Positions 13,152 to 63,264 of a stretch of 64,000 nucleotides of DNA are shown in pieces. Source of the DNA: Polydactylus sextarius (Eukaryota; Chordata; Actinopteri; Polynemidae); contig CM028906.1 in the NCBI GenBank assembly GCA_016801845.1, positions 13,926,001-13,990,000 on the forward strand. The letters are read 5' to 3'. A model generated the notes under the pieces. That model saw only the letters and a list, made by a program, of their open reading frames with translations. It was not told where the DNA came from and made no database searches. Every line of letters begins with the position of its first letter. Position 1 is the first letter of the stretch. The position numbers and the translations under genes are program-made.

Positions 13152-15382
13152 TGACAATGAGACATCCTGAAGCTCTAGTCCACAGTCGTCTGTGTTCACA
13201 TAGACATGAATGTGTTCGCACGGACTATTGAGAAGGTTAAATTTAGCAGCTTTAGCATCCCTATGCACAAGACACAGATTGACAGCCCGCTGTGGGTAAT
13301 GATGTATTCTGTTTCACATTGTGTCGCCCACAGCAGTCGCCCTTGGAGACATTTTGATGTTTGTTTTGTTTGAAATGCCTATACAGTGTTGTACATCCGG
13401 TATGACATCTCCTGCAGTATGTTTGGGCTACGTGGAGCTTCCATGTGGAGAAAGATAGTCATATAAGTCATTTTAAAGGCCTTGAATTTTTGAGCATACT
13501 GTTGACTGGTTGTTTTCTTACCGTTTCAGTTTCTGTACTGAGGCTTTGCATAAATGTGTGCTGTGACTGAAAAATACCAACCCAAAGAACATTTTTTGTT
13601 ATATTGTGTACATGTTGAGAAAAAATAAGCAATGACCCAATTTCAAAAAAGGTAACACTTTTATTGATACTTACTATAATCCTCTTAATTATAGTTTGTC
13701 ACACATGCCATAGCACTAAGCTGCTACATGTGTCCCTTATGGTGCTATGAAGACCCATTTAACAGCTTAGAAAATAATCAGACTTATAAAAAAAAGTTTG
13801 CTAATAACCACATAGAGTACTTAATCCCAAATTTGCCAGCTACATATTTTGTTTGAGGCATTATGCAATTTTGAACTCTTACCGAACTAAGAACCTTAGA
13901 GGAAAGGTTGTCCATTTTCTGCGTGTAGAAGTACAGTGTTCAGGTTGTGATGACGGGAGGCTGATGTTACAGCTAACCTTGGCCATGTGCCTTGCATGGC
14001 TGCCCCTATAAGCCATCAGTCTGCTGAGAGTCTGACTGAAATATTAAAGAGCCTGTCTGCTCACTCGCTTTAGCACCTCACAACTGACCAACCTGAGTGT
14101 AGTACATGTCACAGGTACAGTAGAATGTAATTTAATGGATGGAGACTAAGGTGAAACAGGAAACTTACTCTCTACGCTAATGTTGGAAGTAAGGTGGAAG
14201 TAAGATTGCGGTGGTGTGATGATAAGGCACTGTGACTTTTTGTTAAGATTCCCATATTTGATTACTAAAGTAGCATTTTTTTCCTTATTCTATCCAAGGG
14301 CATCAGTAAGCTAAGGCCTGAACAGTAGTTCATTCGTAATAATGATGATCTTTCACTAAGTATAACCATATTGTAGTTGGAGAAAGTTCACACAGGATGT
14401 AAACAAGGTTTCAAACATTTTTTCTGCTGATTATATTTTGTGGAGAAATGTAATGGTTGTCTCAAATATGGCCCTTTGCAACATTTTTTCCCTGTGGAGA
14501 GCATGTACCACACCATATTCATTTGGAGTTTATAATAAAGAGTTTAGGATAAAGAGCATGATTAGCACAGCACAGTGTAGAACAGGATTCTAACTCATCC
14601 CAGCTATTAATGCTTAAGGTTGAGGTTTAACCGTTATTCAAATGACAGTTGCCCTGCAACAATCAAGTGGTAAACCTCTGTTACAGCAGCTACAGCACAG
14701 TGAAGATGTGATACCCTGTGTTCATGCAATAGATGGTATGAGGCAGTGTAGTGTGAAGGTTGATTTACATTCATGTGTCTCAGTCAGATAGTTAATTAGA
14801 ATGAAACCCCCACACCCACTACACTCCCTGCCCTGCCTCCACCTCCTCTCTCTCCTGTACCTCCTCCACCTCCCATGTTAACAAATCTGTTTAGTCCTGA
14901 ACCCTACAAAGAGGGGAGGCAGTTGTGAATGAACTTAGAAAGACCCCTGGGGCCAGAAACAAGAATGAGGCAAGGACAAAAACAGACAATAGATGGAGGT
15001 GAAATAAATGATGTGAGTCTTTTAAAAAATTGCTGTTTTCAGTTGTGATGAAACAGCAGTTGCTCGAGTAAAACCTGCTGATAGGGGACTTTAGGTTTTG
15101 ATCAATTGCTGTTGCTGTCATTCAGGAGGAATTTTATTTTCCGATCATTATTGGGATGCTATCTAGTATTGTAATTTACTATGAAAATATGTTGGACATC
15201 CTGACAACAAATGACATTGAATGGAAGTGGAGTTTTCAGGGAAGTGGTAGAAAGAAAAGATGGAAAATAAGTGCATGAGAAGGGAGGAGAGAATTATGAT
15301 GGGAAAAAAAGAGATCATTAGCATTAATACCTGATAAACCAAAGCACCACAGAGGGTCAGTCATTAAATTGTACTTGTGTAC

Positions 15383-15386
<4 letters not shown>

Positions 15387-15433
<47 letters not shown>
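15387..15433 (+). repeat. (TG)23 microsatellite
   Basis: Uninterrupted TG dinucleotides over 47 bp, followed by degenerate TG-rich sequence to about 15460. Confidence 0.98.
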
Positions 15434-15434
<1 letters not shown>

Positions 15435-15739
15435 AGTGTCGGTGTGTGTTTGTGTGTATCTGTAACAAGTCCTGAATGAATGCTAAGGAAATGGGACCTG
15501 AACGCATCCAAGTGCAGAAAATGTGGTTAACATTGACCTTAATGTGCGTCCGCCATTTCATTTTAAGCTCAAACAACACAGGGCACAAAGAGTGCTTCCC
15601 TCTATTACCTTAACCAGCTGAGAAACCTCTAATAAAATGTTCTAAACACTCTTTGCCTTGTTTACTTTAACATTGTAGGAGCCAATTGTTGACACAATAC
15701 ATTTTCAGTAATGCTGACATCACAGCTGTGATGTTGTTC

Positions 15740-16505
15740 CCAACTGAAATATCACAATGATGATCAAATGGTTTACCATGAAATTTTACACAAACAGCAT
15801 ATTTATAATTCCCAGATGATGATTTTTACATCAGTCCCACCATCATGTTTTATAGTGAAACGTCCTCTGGCTGGATTTTGATGTAATTTGGATGTCATAT
15901 TATGGTTCCCAGATGATGAATCCCAGATTTTGTTGCATCTTCTGTTTTAATCACACAGGTTTTATACAGACATTGAGAGCTCCCGATCAATATATGCTGA
16001 TATTTTTGATGAACCCATGACTTATCCTGTGGGGCCTCAATAACATTGACATATGTTGGAATAAAAATCCCTGATGGTGTTTGATATATATGCTACCATT
16101 TATGCTACCATGCTAACACACTTAACTAAGATGGTGAACATGACAAAGATGCAACAACTGTAAAGCATCAGCATGTTGGCTGTAAGGCTGAAAAACCTTA
16201 ATAAGTGTTGGGTGGATTGCCAAGAAATTAGAATTAGAATTTGAAATTTGAGTCATGGTCTCTGGGATGAGGCTTTTGTTGATTTTCTTCTAGCGCCACC
16301 AGGAGCCTGTCAGTTTTGATCTTTACAACTGTGGGATGAATTACCATGGCATTTAATGCAGATACACAAGATTCCCTGTAAATGGAGTTCAGCAGTTTGG
16401 GTGCATGTTAGCATGCTGATGTTAGCACTTAGCTTGAAGCACTGCTGTATGCAAGCACAACGTCATACAGTTGTACGACTGTAGACTTTTAGCCTTGTTT
16501 CCTGT
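15740..16505 (+). repeat. Decayed teleost interspersed repeat, copy 2
   Basis: Motifs in order are gtttaccatgaaattttaca, ttctagcgccaccaggagcc, taactaagatggtgaacatg, catcagcatgttgg, tgttagcatgctgatgttag and gtagacttttagccttgttt. Several of these sub-blocks occur twice in diverged form inside the copy, as is usual for this fish repeat. No open reading frame is present. Confidence 0.65.
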
Positions 16506-19500
16506 GGTAACATTTCACATACAGTAGAGGTTACTCCGTCCTTGTGTCCAATCATAGCGTTGCAGAGATACACTGATTTGTGTCCCAGGGTTTTCCGCTG
16601 CTGTTTACCTACTCAGCTACACAGGTCTATACTGTGAGACTGTGAGCAGTGAACTATCCGTGTGCCATGTGCAGACTGTGAAAACATTTTTTTCTCTTGG
16701 GAGCACAATGAAGTAGCTGTCTTTCTAGCTACCCAGCCAGCTATAAATATTTATAAATAGGGAATTATTCAGGTTCAGTGCTGTATTTGAACTGATTCGT
16801 TTTGGTGATATGCACTATGTCTGTTAAGTAAACTCCTGTCCACATTTTGCCTGAATTCATCACAATTAGCTCCAGTGACTAATAATTTGCCTCTGTCTTT
16901 GCAAACTACCACTACTACTGAAACACTTGTTGCCTCCCAGTAGGACGGTGGAGTGTATTAGCATGCAGAGGCTTCACCGGCAGCACTGATGTGTACAATC
17001 ATCAAGCCATTTTGTGGGCTGCAGTGGCTGAATGTGACTCTTAGTCTCAACTATGATTTACATGCAAACTCAGCCAGATGTTCAACATTGGGGGAGATTG
17101 TTTCATATTCTAATAGCATGACAAGAAATATAGCCCCTGTGCAATTCCTGCTTTGGATATGTTTGTATTGTGTGTGTCCATGTGTATGTGTGCATGTGCA
17201 CTGTTGCCTTTATTGATGACTTTATGATGCAAACTAGTTTCTCTAACAATGTCACTGTGTGCTTTTCATTTGGTCTTTTGCTGCAAGAGATGAATGAAAC
17301 CTCTTAAAGGAGCAGAGACTTGCATGACTCTGACTATTTTCTCGGATTGCTGTATGTTTTGTTTTCAATTTGTGTTTGTGCACATAACAGGTAATAAAAC
17401 GTAGGTCCCAGTTTTGGTAAAGATCCTTACTCTGTCATCGTCATAAATCAGGAACAGACCTGGGACAGCTCGGCTGCTGGATGATGTTATTTTCCATCAC
17501 TTTTCAGACTTGTGTAAAATTGCTTCGTCTGTCTTCAGAGAGCTTAAAGGGTAATGTGTTGTCAAAGATATAAAAGCTGATAGGGCACTGTGGGAACAGA
17601 GTCAGAATAACAATCTCAGTGTTTTGTTTTATTATCATTCTGAGCATCGAGACTACAGATATACAGCAACACAAACTGTAATTGGTTCAGAGCTGTGTCA
17701 TTGCAGATAATATTCAGCGTTGTTGTAGATGCTTGATTTTAGAGGACATACAAGTGGTGTTGGATACAATGAGTGATGGATTTACAGCTGATTTCAAATG
17801 TTCACATGTTTATTTCTCTGTCAACTCTGTTGTCCATCCCCTCAGTGATCACTATTGTTTATATCGCAATAAAGAGGGAGCATATTGAGCTGCGCAGGGT
17901 GCCTGTAAATTGTCGATAGGCTATATTGCAGGGGACTACAAATATCAGCTGTCCCAGTGCTCAGTGTTTGCCACAATTGGTCACCATCAACTACAGAGGA
18001 AACAGCATGATGTCCAAAGGTGTTTTTCTGTACAGACGAAGAAATGGCCATGAGAAATTGGGAATGTGCATGTTTGCAGCTCGCCTGAATGATTTTCACA
18101 TGTTCACCATCGTGTGTGAGTAGGAGCTTTAATGAGCAGGTTGAGGCCATTTGTCAGAAGAGCTATTTACATGTCTTTTTCATTGCGCCGCGCGAAGTTG
18201 TCATCTGAGCTTTTCATATAACCTCAAGGTTTCTTCACACAATAGTGGCATTTAGCAATTAACTGGCCTTTTTATAGCACTAATACAACACTCTGCATGT
18301 AGATTTACACAGTGGCAGTCACTAAGTTAGCAGCCTCAATCTCATAATGATTTATTTGAGGTGACTTATTTGCTTATTTGGTTCCAAAAATGTCAGGGAC
18401 TAAGTGTTGGCTTAGTAATTCTGAGGTTAAGTCATCAAGAGGCAGGTATTTAGATGCTGTAAGACAGTTGTTTGTTGCAATGACAGCAGTATGTCAGTAA
18501 ATTAACCTGCTGTACAGAAACAGCAACTGAATAACAAATGACTGCCTATGATGGATTTCAAGCATTATGACAGTATTTGAGCCCTGCCAACATGTTGTCG
18601 TCACATCATCACAAGTGCACAGTTTGCCTTCACTTCACTGCTTCCGACCCAACCCACGTCTGGATTTAATTCTTTTGAAACCCTTTGTTAACTAAAGCAG
18701 GGCCCTGCCTCTGTAAGTTATCCTTCCTGTGTTCTCTTGTTCATTTTATATGTCCTCAAGTTAATTCCAGTACTAATTAACTACCTTTGAAAGAAATCTG
18801 TGTGATAATTACCACAAGGAGGTGGAACGGAAGCAATCATACTTTGCACAATTTATTTCCCACCACAAGGAAAACCCTATGGAGTCACCCGCTGCCTTGT
18901 CTTGTCTTGTCTTGTTTTTTTGTCCTAAGAATCACCTTCAGCACACAATTTTGTAAGTTGAGAAGCAGAGACACAAACGCTGAAGTGACACAGACAAACA
19001 CCGCTGTCGGTTTGTTGTCTGGTCCAGTATTTGCACAAATAATTGTTTGACAAACACATAACATCTAATATAGGTATCTGGGTGTATAGTACCTGAACAA
19101 GGACACAAGATACAATACATCCAAAATTAGACATGATCAATATAATACAGTTGCACCAGACACCTGGTTACAGACCTATAGCTCCACGCTAATTTTTGAT
19201 TACAGTTGATTAAAAAAGAAGACGAAAAAACACTAGGTCACTACATAAAACAGCTGGACACTGTAGCTTTGATTAAACAGGAATAAACGTCTATCTGCTG
19301 GGGACTATTTTCAGGCAGAGGTTAATACACATTTGGTTTTCTGTTGAGCTTTTCCAGCCACAATACAATGAGTGTGACATTGACTCAAAACAAATTACAT
19401 TGTGTATGTGTTCATGATAATGAAAGAACCTGCTAATGTGCCACACTTTATGTCTTTTTAATAGTTTTTAATAGTTCAACAACAGAGGTCTGTGGCGCAG

Positions 19501-22365
19501 ACTAATAAGCTAAGTTAGCCAATGGTTACTTAGATAAGGCATGTTCATGGAACACTGTGAATTCATTGTTGATTTTTGTCACTTATTCTGGATAACAAGA
19601 TGTGAAAATCAAAAAGAAAAAAGAAAACAAAAGATGTGTGCCATCTGCAGGCAAAGAAAGTACTGGCTGCTTTTGAGTATTGTCTACTTGCTGTTTGTGG
19701 AGAGTGTTTAATGTTTTATATTGTTTTTACACATTTTAAATGAAAGGATCTTGTTAACTGGAACATATTTAGGTTGAACAGAGATATTATTGCTGTATCA
19801 CTACCAAAACTTTCTTCAGCCCAGAGTAGTGTCTGCACGCATTCCTTTCAGCACAATGACATACATAGTGCCTGAGAAGTGAAACTCAGGGCAAAAAAAA
19901 GTACACAAGGTACTTGCTGTTCCACTCACTATTGAGTGAACAGTAATACCTGAAGCAGACTCAAACAAGCACATCAACATTTATTTTGCAGAACTACAGT
20001 CTGAAAGACTTAAGTAAGAAATATAACCTTAAACAATAAGAATGAAGAGGACAACTTCCTTCCATCTACAGTGCAAATTACTCCCTTGGCTCCAAGTGTT
20101 ATTGTCCATATATGTAGCTCTGTTTCTATAGCTGAGTGTCCAGATACACTGCAACTGCTATTACTTTGTTTTTGTGTAGGTGCTGCACGATCATGTCTGA
20201 AAGGAATACCTCCAGATTATCCTCACCTGCTGCTCATGGACCTGAAGCCTAGTAAATGTGAATGTGTCAGTGTGTGAAGTTCCATGAATTGCCTCCCATC
20301 GAATGCCTGCAAAATGTATAAATAGAGGGTAATCTGAAATTGTGTAGTCATGAAGAGAAAAAAAAGTTTTCTTTCTCCTCACTGTCAGGGTTTTTTCTCT
20401 TATTAAAATGGTGGTGATTTTAGTTCAGTGTGATAATACCCACAAGATGACAAAGGTATAAGTCAGTCAAAAGTCAGCTTGTGTCTGCAGGGTACCTAGT
20501 TCAGAGATTGGAGTGTTCATTTAATTCATCATTGAGGCCTGGTCCACAGATGGACCGGCTGGCCCAGCACTTCAACAATACCTTAATGAACCAGTCCATT
20601 TTAAAACCCAGGAGGGGAAAGCAGAGCTGTCTCTGCTCCTGTAGAGTAAATTAGATTGACTTCTAAACTCTGAAAAACAGATGATGCAAATGTCACACTT
20701 GATCAATTGATTTGGATGAATTAGCTAATGCACCTGCAAAACAGTACCTTACATAAACATAAAACATTTGCTGGAATTACACACCAGTACAGTGAAGGAA
20801 CTTTGAGTAATGCTGACTGGAGTGACAGATCTCTTGGAGAATCATGGAGAAATCTTCACTGCGGTGACATATTTCAGAAAAATGGAAGGATATTGGCTGG
20901 AGAAAGATATTGAAGAATGTGAGCAATAGGATTTATGTTCTTAGACTGGTTTCTGTTAGTCTGAACATGTTAAGTGAGCAATTTTTTCTTGTTTTTCTTG
21001 CTTGTAGTGCCATGTCCTTTGATTAATTATATCCTTGCCAACTTGTTTATGAGATATTCCTGTGAGATGAGGCTGGTTAAAAGGTCAGAGGGAAGTGGTC
21101 TGTATATAACGGCACATGACAAATGTACAGATACCTGTTATATTCTTAAATTCATGATTCAGTGATAATATCTGTGATACAGTTGCAGTTAGTAATTCAG
21201 ACTCTGACAGTCTGCGCTGTATAGATACTCAAGGGTTTGACATTTTGCTTAACATGGTTATGTTTGTTTCTTTGTTTGTTTTTAATTGACAGTTAGATTA
21301 TAGGATCAATAGGAAGAGTAGAAATGTGCTGCTGTACCACTACTGTCTACCTCAACTAATGAAACAGTCTGATGGTAACGAGACTCCAAACAATATCTAC
21401 AACTGTCAATACTTAGATTAACACACATTTTCAGAGGGCATCATCAACACAGTGAAGCTCTCCTGTATTTACCTGAACTACTTTCTGCCAGAACTACCAC
21501 AGCAGGACCAGAAAACCAGGACTTGGTATATCACAGTTATTAGGGGCCAGTCAGCCTATCCTTCTTCCCATGTGTGAAAAATGCACAAGAAATTGTACAA
21601 AGGTTCAGTCCCATGCCACATTGCCTCAGCCACAAAAGCAAGTCAATAGTCAACAGCAAGCCATTGTTCAAAATTTTGAAAATTCACAACAAATGAACCA
21701 TATGTGTTACAGATTTGTAACTTTCACCAAAATAAATCCCCAGTACTGAAGAAACTTTTGTATAATTAAACCTATTGCAAATGATGAAGACCATTTTTCA
21801 GAAACTGTTGAACTTATTAAACCTATTGTCTACCAAACTTGCTATAGAGCATCTTCATACTGTCCTACACAAACGATCTACACAGATTTTTGATTTATCG
21901 AAAATTAAGCCTATAGTGCATCAAAATGTTTGACTGTAAATTGAATTTAAACGTATACTTGCAAATTCTTGCTAAATACATCTTCAATGTTTAAAAAAAA
22001 TGACTACATTTTGGAGTCACAGTAGATGATGTTTGGAAAATATCTGAATTTTTTCTCAAAAACTGAATTTTTTACAGCACTTTGAATGTCCCTCTCATGT
22101 GAAATTAGAGTCAATGCAAAAAAGGCAATTTTTAAACATCAGTTTTTCACTAATGGAGCCAATAAATCATTTATTAAAAAGCACATTAAAAAAATCTCCA
22201 TGCTGTCTAGATGCAATTTGCGTATTTTGAAATTTTTGTTTAATAACTGAATTTTTGACAGCCATTTGAAATCTGCCTATACATGCTAACAGCTACTCTC
22301 TTGCACACAGGTAACTGACTGGCTTAGTCAAATTGTGAAGCTACATGTGTCATTTCAACTTGTCA

Positions 22366-22440
22366 ATTAGCTCATTGAGGTAGAGGATTGTTCTTGCTGT
22401 TGAAGATTGTGAGTTTGAGCCTCAGCTTATGCAACATTTC
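22366..22440 (+). repeat. tRNA-like segment (possible SINE head)
   Basis: attagctcattgaggtagag resembles a tRNA A box with D-loop, and gtgagtttgagcctcagc, 35 nt later, resembles a B box with T-arm. It sits within 21700-22560, an AT-rich stretch that reads like an interspersed repeat. No clean acceptor stem is seen, so a working tRNA gene is unlikely. Confidence 0.45.
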
Positions 22441-25210
22441 CATATTCTAAAATTGCCTGGCCTTGACCATTACTGCACAGCAGCTATAATATTCTATATA
22501 GTACAATAAACTTTCTGCTTCTAAAAATGATTTTAAGGATTAAAGCCCCGCAGGTAACACTCACTACAGTGTTTCATAGACAGGTGGGTCAGACTATAAA
22601 GTGAATTTTATCTCCGTAGATAAAGGTCTAAGGACCCAGACGTCCTGACACAAAACAAGTATAAGTGATTGATGGCGTGTGGGATTTTTTTATTGGTTCT
22701 TTCACAATTATGAATGCACAAAAAGGCATTGGAGAAACCATGGATGGATCCATTGACTCTATGGGACCCAAGCAATGATTTTCATTAAAAATAATACATT
22801 TGTTTATGGGTCCGAAAAATCAGTGCAGTGTTCCCTTCACTGCTCAGTTTGTTTTGGTTTAATAAAACAAGGCAGAGGGTTAGCACCTCTCGTATCGTAA
22901 TACTGTGACTCGAAGAATAGAATTGAGACCAGAAAACCATCTAAAGTCTTTAGAAAGTCTAAAGACTCTTTAGACTTTGACTAAATTTACCTTCTGTATG
23001 ACCCATAAAACCCACAAAAAACTGTGATAGGAATGAAAAATGAATAGAATAGGAAATAGTGGAAAGTTGCCTCATTTCATTTTCCCACTTTGACTGAATA
23101 AATCAAAGTTGGTTTAATAGAGAGGAACTTTACTCTCAGATAGACGTTAGGGAGGAAAAACGTCCATTGCTGGGTTCCATTCTGTGCACAGGAAACATCT
23201 CTGATGATAAAAACTCTCTCAGAAACTGTTAGGCCTTTTCATCACTAAGGTAACATAAATGCAATTTTTAGGATGTTCTCAAGTCAAGAAGTACAATTCC
23301 CCCTTCACTCTGCAGAAAACCTTCATCTCCCAAGGAATCAAGTGGGAGGTTTTTGTGTAGTTTTGAAGCGCTGTGGTTTGGAATGAGGCCAGGCCTTCCC
23401 CAAGGTCTCATCCATCTGGCACTGGAGTCTGATCAGATGGGTTTTCATTCCATTTCATATTGTATTAAAAAGCAGAACATAATACTAGGATCCTTTTGAG
23501 GTATCTTTTCTCATTTCGAAAGCCTTCTACCGATGACTCATCAAGACTTCTGTGTAATGATTTTATTTCAGGTGTAGTGATGTTTGAAGAAGTGTTTTGC
23601 GCATATATCTCTTGTCCTGTGCAGTGTAGTAGAGGGTTGGAGGCATCAGGAAAGATTTAGAGCTGTAATGTGCCTCTTGTCCCCTGCAGTTGGGTAGGTA
23701 GTCACCCGGTGAAGACCAGTGCATCACTGTGCACATCTCTCTCATAAAGTGGGTGCTCAGGTATGAAAACCCCCACATAAGAGTCAGTGTTGTAAATAAA
23801 TCTCTGCTCATATGTGTCATTTCATCACATTGCACCTCTGCCACACCCCACTGCAGCTCAGGGACTATAATTTGATATGACTGGGTCTTGATTACTATTT
23901 ACCGTGTTTCCAAGGTGAAAGAGAGACACAACTTTGTGGGTAAACAGATTCACTGTCACCGCTCCACTGAATCAGCTCATGTTGACTTTATATTCACTTG
24001 CAGTTTCCCATCTCCACCCTCCCTATTTCCTCACTCTCCCCTGAAGATTGCAGTTGTCACAGCTCTGTGTTGCTTTTGACACAGCAGAATAGAACAGCAA
24101 ACTGGATCACACTGTCTGACAGTAAATCTACACTCTTTGAATTTGATTAAAGGCAGGAAATTATAGTTGGCGTTGACAGTTTTGTATTGTATAACACTAT
24201 AAATGTAACCTGTATGGACTCCAGCCTTGCTGTTCTGACACAATCTGTATTCATTAAATGATTTAAACGTATGCAACTATAGGAACTGGTTTAGCAGATA
24301 TATCATAAGAGAATAGATGAATGGATGGATTTAAAGAATAATGGATGACTATTGATGATGAAAGTGGTTGACTATTTTTAAAATGATGGTTGTGTAAGAG
24401 TGCACATATCACAAAGTCATGTCACATCACTTGAGTAATGAAAGCTATCAATCAAACTCAAGACAAAACAGTGTCTGTCAAAACAGTGCAGTGATGTTTG
24501 TGTTATGAAAGCATTAACATTCTGTTGCGAACATCTGTTGATCGTGAACTGTCAAGTTAGCAATCTAATTAATGATCTGTATCAAAAAACATATACACCT
24601 TACTTATGCAAATCAGTTGGTTACCGTGGTGACGTGGTGTTACCGTGTGAGTGCAGGAATTTTCTCTGGTCAAGCGTTTGTGTTTGTGTCCTACTCATTT
24701 GCATTTCGGCAGTTTCTCAGTTAAAGGAGCAGTGAACGTGTCACTTTGATATGTTTTCACAAGCAGAGTCAGAGTCAGTTTGAAGAAAGGTTCTTGAAAT
24801 ATTATTCAGTGTATTTTCTTCACTCACTTTCCTGCCAATTTAATTTCTTCTCTTGTGGTTCATGTGCGGGCAACAGTAACTCCATTTCTGAACTTGTGTT
24901 ATTAGGTATTATGCACGTGTAATAATTTGTCTCGTATGATTTTTTTACATACAAGTTCAATTGTCATGTTTATGTAAAATGTCATTTACCTTTCTTACTG
25001 TATTCAGTTTTATACTATACTTTTATTCTGTCAGCAAACACATTTTTGGGTAAAGCTGACCTTTAAAATTAGTCTTATATGTATGATATCTCAGCTTTCT
25101 GTATTTATACCACATGTTAAAGTGACACAGTATTATAGTTATGTTCAGTAACCTTTGCTTAAGCTCTACATTTACAATGTATTAACACAGATCTTCTGGT
25201 CTTCTTCCAG

Positions 25211-61385
<36,175 letters not shown>

Positions 61386-62096
61386 CAGCAGCCCCGGATG
61401 GCCCGTTCCTCGCCAGACAGACAGATCGACAGAGACATACAGACAGACCAACCCACGTGAATCCAGGAATAACCAAACCAACCTGCTCCACTGTCGAACA
61501 ACATCTACAATGTTTGGGAAGGACTTAAGTGCCTGCAACACTTTTGGATATAGTGGATAAAACGTATTCAAAAAAGAAAAAAAAAAAAAAAACACGCACT
61601 TTTACATTTTGTTTACTTGCGTATAAGATGTACAGGTTTGAAGAATTCTTTTTTTTCCCTCAAAAAACTGCAAAAATACACAAAAATGGAGACTAAGGGA
61701 AAGTATTGTGGACTGGTAATAGGAAAATGGCCACAGTTTGATTATATTGTAGAGAGAACACATCAGAGTTAAAATCTATCCTGGGTTTGATTTTAAGAAT
61801 ATATATAGAAATATTACATATATTTTATATTTATTTCTTTTTGTCAAAGTGTTGGAGTTGGTGTTGGTCTGCCATGTGTGTTGCTAAGGGCTCAGCCCTG
61901 TCTGAAGACATCACCCACAAACTATTGGCAGGGACTTGACGATGGAAGCCTTACTTGCACTCTGATTGGCCGGCACTGAGCTTTTAAAGGGAACTCTGCT
62001 TCTATGGAATAACACTGGATATTTGAAAAAAAGGAACACTCTGTAGAGGACCTACCCAATCAGACAACTGACAAATCTATTTTAATTTAAAAATAA

Positions 62097-62104
62097 TGTA
62101 CATA
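62097..62104 (+). promoter_or_regulatory. Pumilio response element in 3' UTR
   Basis: TGTACATA matches the PUF/Pumilio consensus UGUANAUA exactly and lies about 710 nt after the stop codon in an AT-rich, probably unstructured stretch. Pumilio proteins repress or destabilise neuronal mRNAs. Function here is inferred from the motif only. Confidence 0.4.
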
Positions 62105-62660
62105 TTGTAAAATTCTATGTGTCAGAATTATGTTAACTTATTTTTTCGGACGTTATTTTGGTTCCTTCTCTGACTGTGATCTGGGTGGCTAAAGTTTAAA
62201 GCTATGGTGTCTGTTTTCATCCTAATATAGGGGAGATTTTTGTCGGGATTTACCTGTGTCAGTGCTGGTAAGTCGTCGTACTGAAGGTGAATGGCAGCAA
62301 ATAAGGTTTGAAGCCCACTGACACTGAATCACAGACTTTGGAGAATGGTGGTGGTGGGGTAATTCAGAGCTATTGTTCAACACTTTTCCAAAGAGGTGAT
62401 GAGACCTCGCATTGATGTTCCAGTTCATTTGCTTCTCATGGTGAGAATAATGCGTTGATAAGTCATATCTTACACCACGCCCCCCAAACACACATACACA
62501 CACATGCTTTGAGAAACTGTTCTGTCATTTTCAGGCTTTTTGGTGTAAAACTGCTTTTCCACTCTAAAGAAAACATTTTTGTAACTGAGAGTATAAATCA
62601 TTTGTTAGGCACAGGTGTGAGCCGACCATACACAGGCTAAGGAAATCTGCAACATAAAGA

Positions 62661-62880
62661 AATGGTTTGACATTTTGGGGAAAATGCACTTATTTAGCCT
62701 ACTTTCTTGCTGCAAGTTCCTCTCCCAATATGTCAGTTTTATTATGAAGTCACGGCCCAGAGGTAGTTAGCTTAGCTTAGCTTAGCATAAAGATAAAACA
62801 GGGAAACTGCTATCCTGGTTCTGTCTAAGAGGGAACAAAAAAATCTGCCTACTATCACCTCTAAAGCACCTCTAAAAATG
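62661..62880 (+). repeat. Teleost TTAGC-type repeat inside the ntrk3 3' UTR
   Basis: Motifs in order are aatggtttgacattttgggg, cttatttagcctactttctt, a (TTAGC) triplication ttagcttagcttagcataaa, acagggaaactgctatcctg, ctgtctaagagggaac, atctgcctactatcacctct. It is the clearest of three copies in the window. Confidence 0.75.
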
Positions 62881-63264
62881 GGCTGACGTGAAATCTCAGC
62901 TTCTGGGCTCTGATCCAGAAATAAGAGCAGTCACAGTCAAATTCACAATGACATTTATAATCAGGAAAATAACAAAAAGACAGCCTTTGAACAGAGCCTC
63001 ACTCAGAAATATGTTGTGTGTCTCACTGTATATGTTAAAAAAACAAAATGAATTTGTTTCATCTTTCATTATTTTTGAGCTGTCATTAACAAACACAGTT
63101 TCCCAAATCCTAGATTTAACAGGTTAAAAACATCACAGCTTAACAAGAGTCTGTGGATGAGTTAAGCAGGGGCACTGGTGAGTACAATAGATGTGGATGA
63201 GATTAATTACAGATGATGCTGATGTGATGGAGAATTCTTTAAAACAGAGTTGAGTTTTTTTTTA

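Larger units (their letters stand above)
1..25210 (+). other. ntrk3: Presumed ntrk3 intron upstream of the juxtamembrane exon (3' part)
   Basis: No exon could be recognised in these 25.2 kb. In particular, I found no segment encoding the transmembrane helix and the KYGRRSKFGMK-type stop-transfer sequence expected next upstream. All open frames are short and without family resemblance. The stretch holds microsatellites (1979-2016, 15387-15433), A/T runs, decayed interspersed repeats (9641-10150, 15740-16505, 21700-22560), a palindrome cluster near 5412-5458, an array of AAAGTCT palindromes near 22941-22978 and a G-rich run at 12879-12907. The stretch could also contain intergenic DNA if the gene were unusually arranged, but the acceptor at 25210 requires an upstream exon. 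Confidence 0.7.

Noticed and set aside
22366..22440. Functional tRNA gene
   Set aside because: A- and B-box-like phrases exist, but no matching acceptor or anticodon stems could be paired by eye.
23563..23844. 93-codon open frame, minus strand, Met-rich
   Set aside because: No similarity to any known family that I can see; isolated within a large intron.
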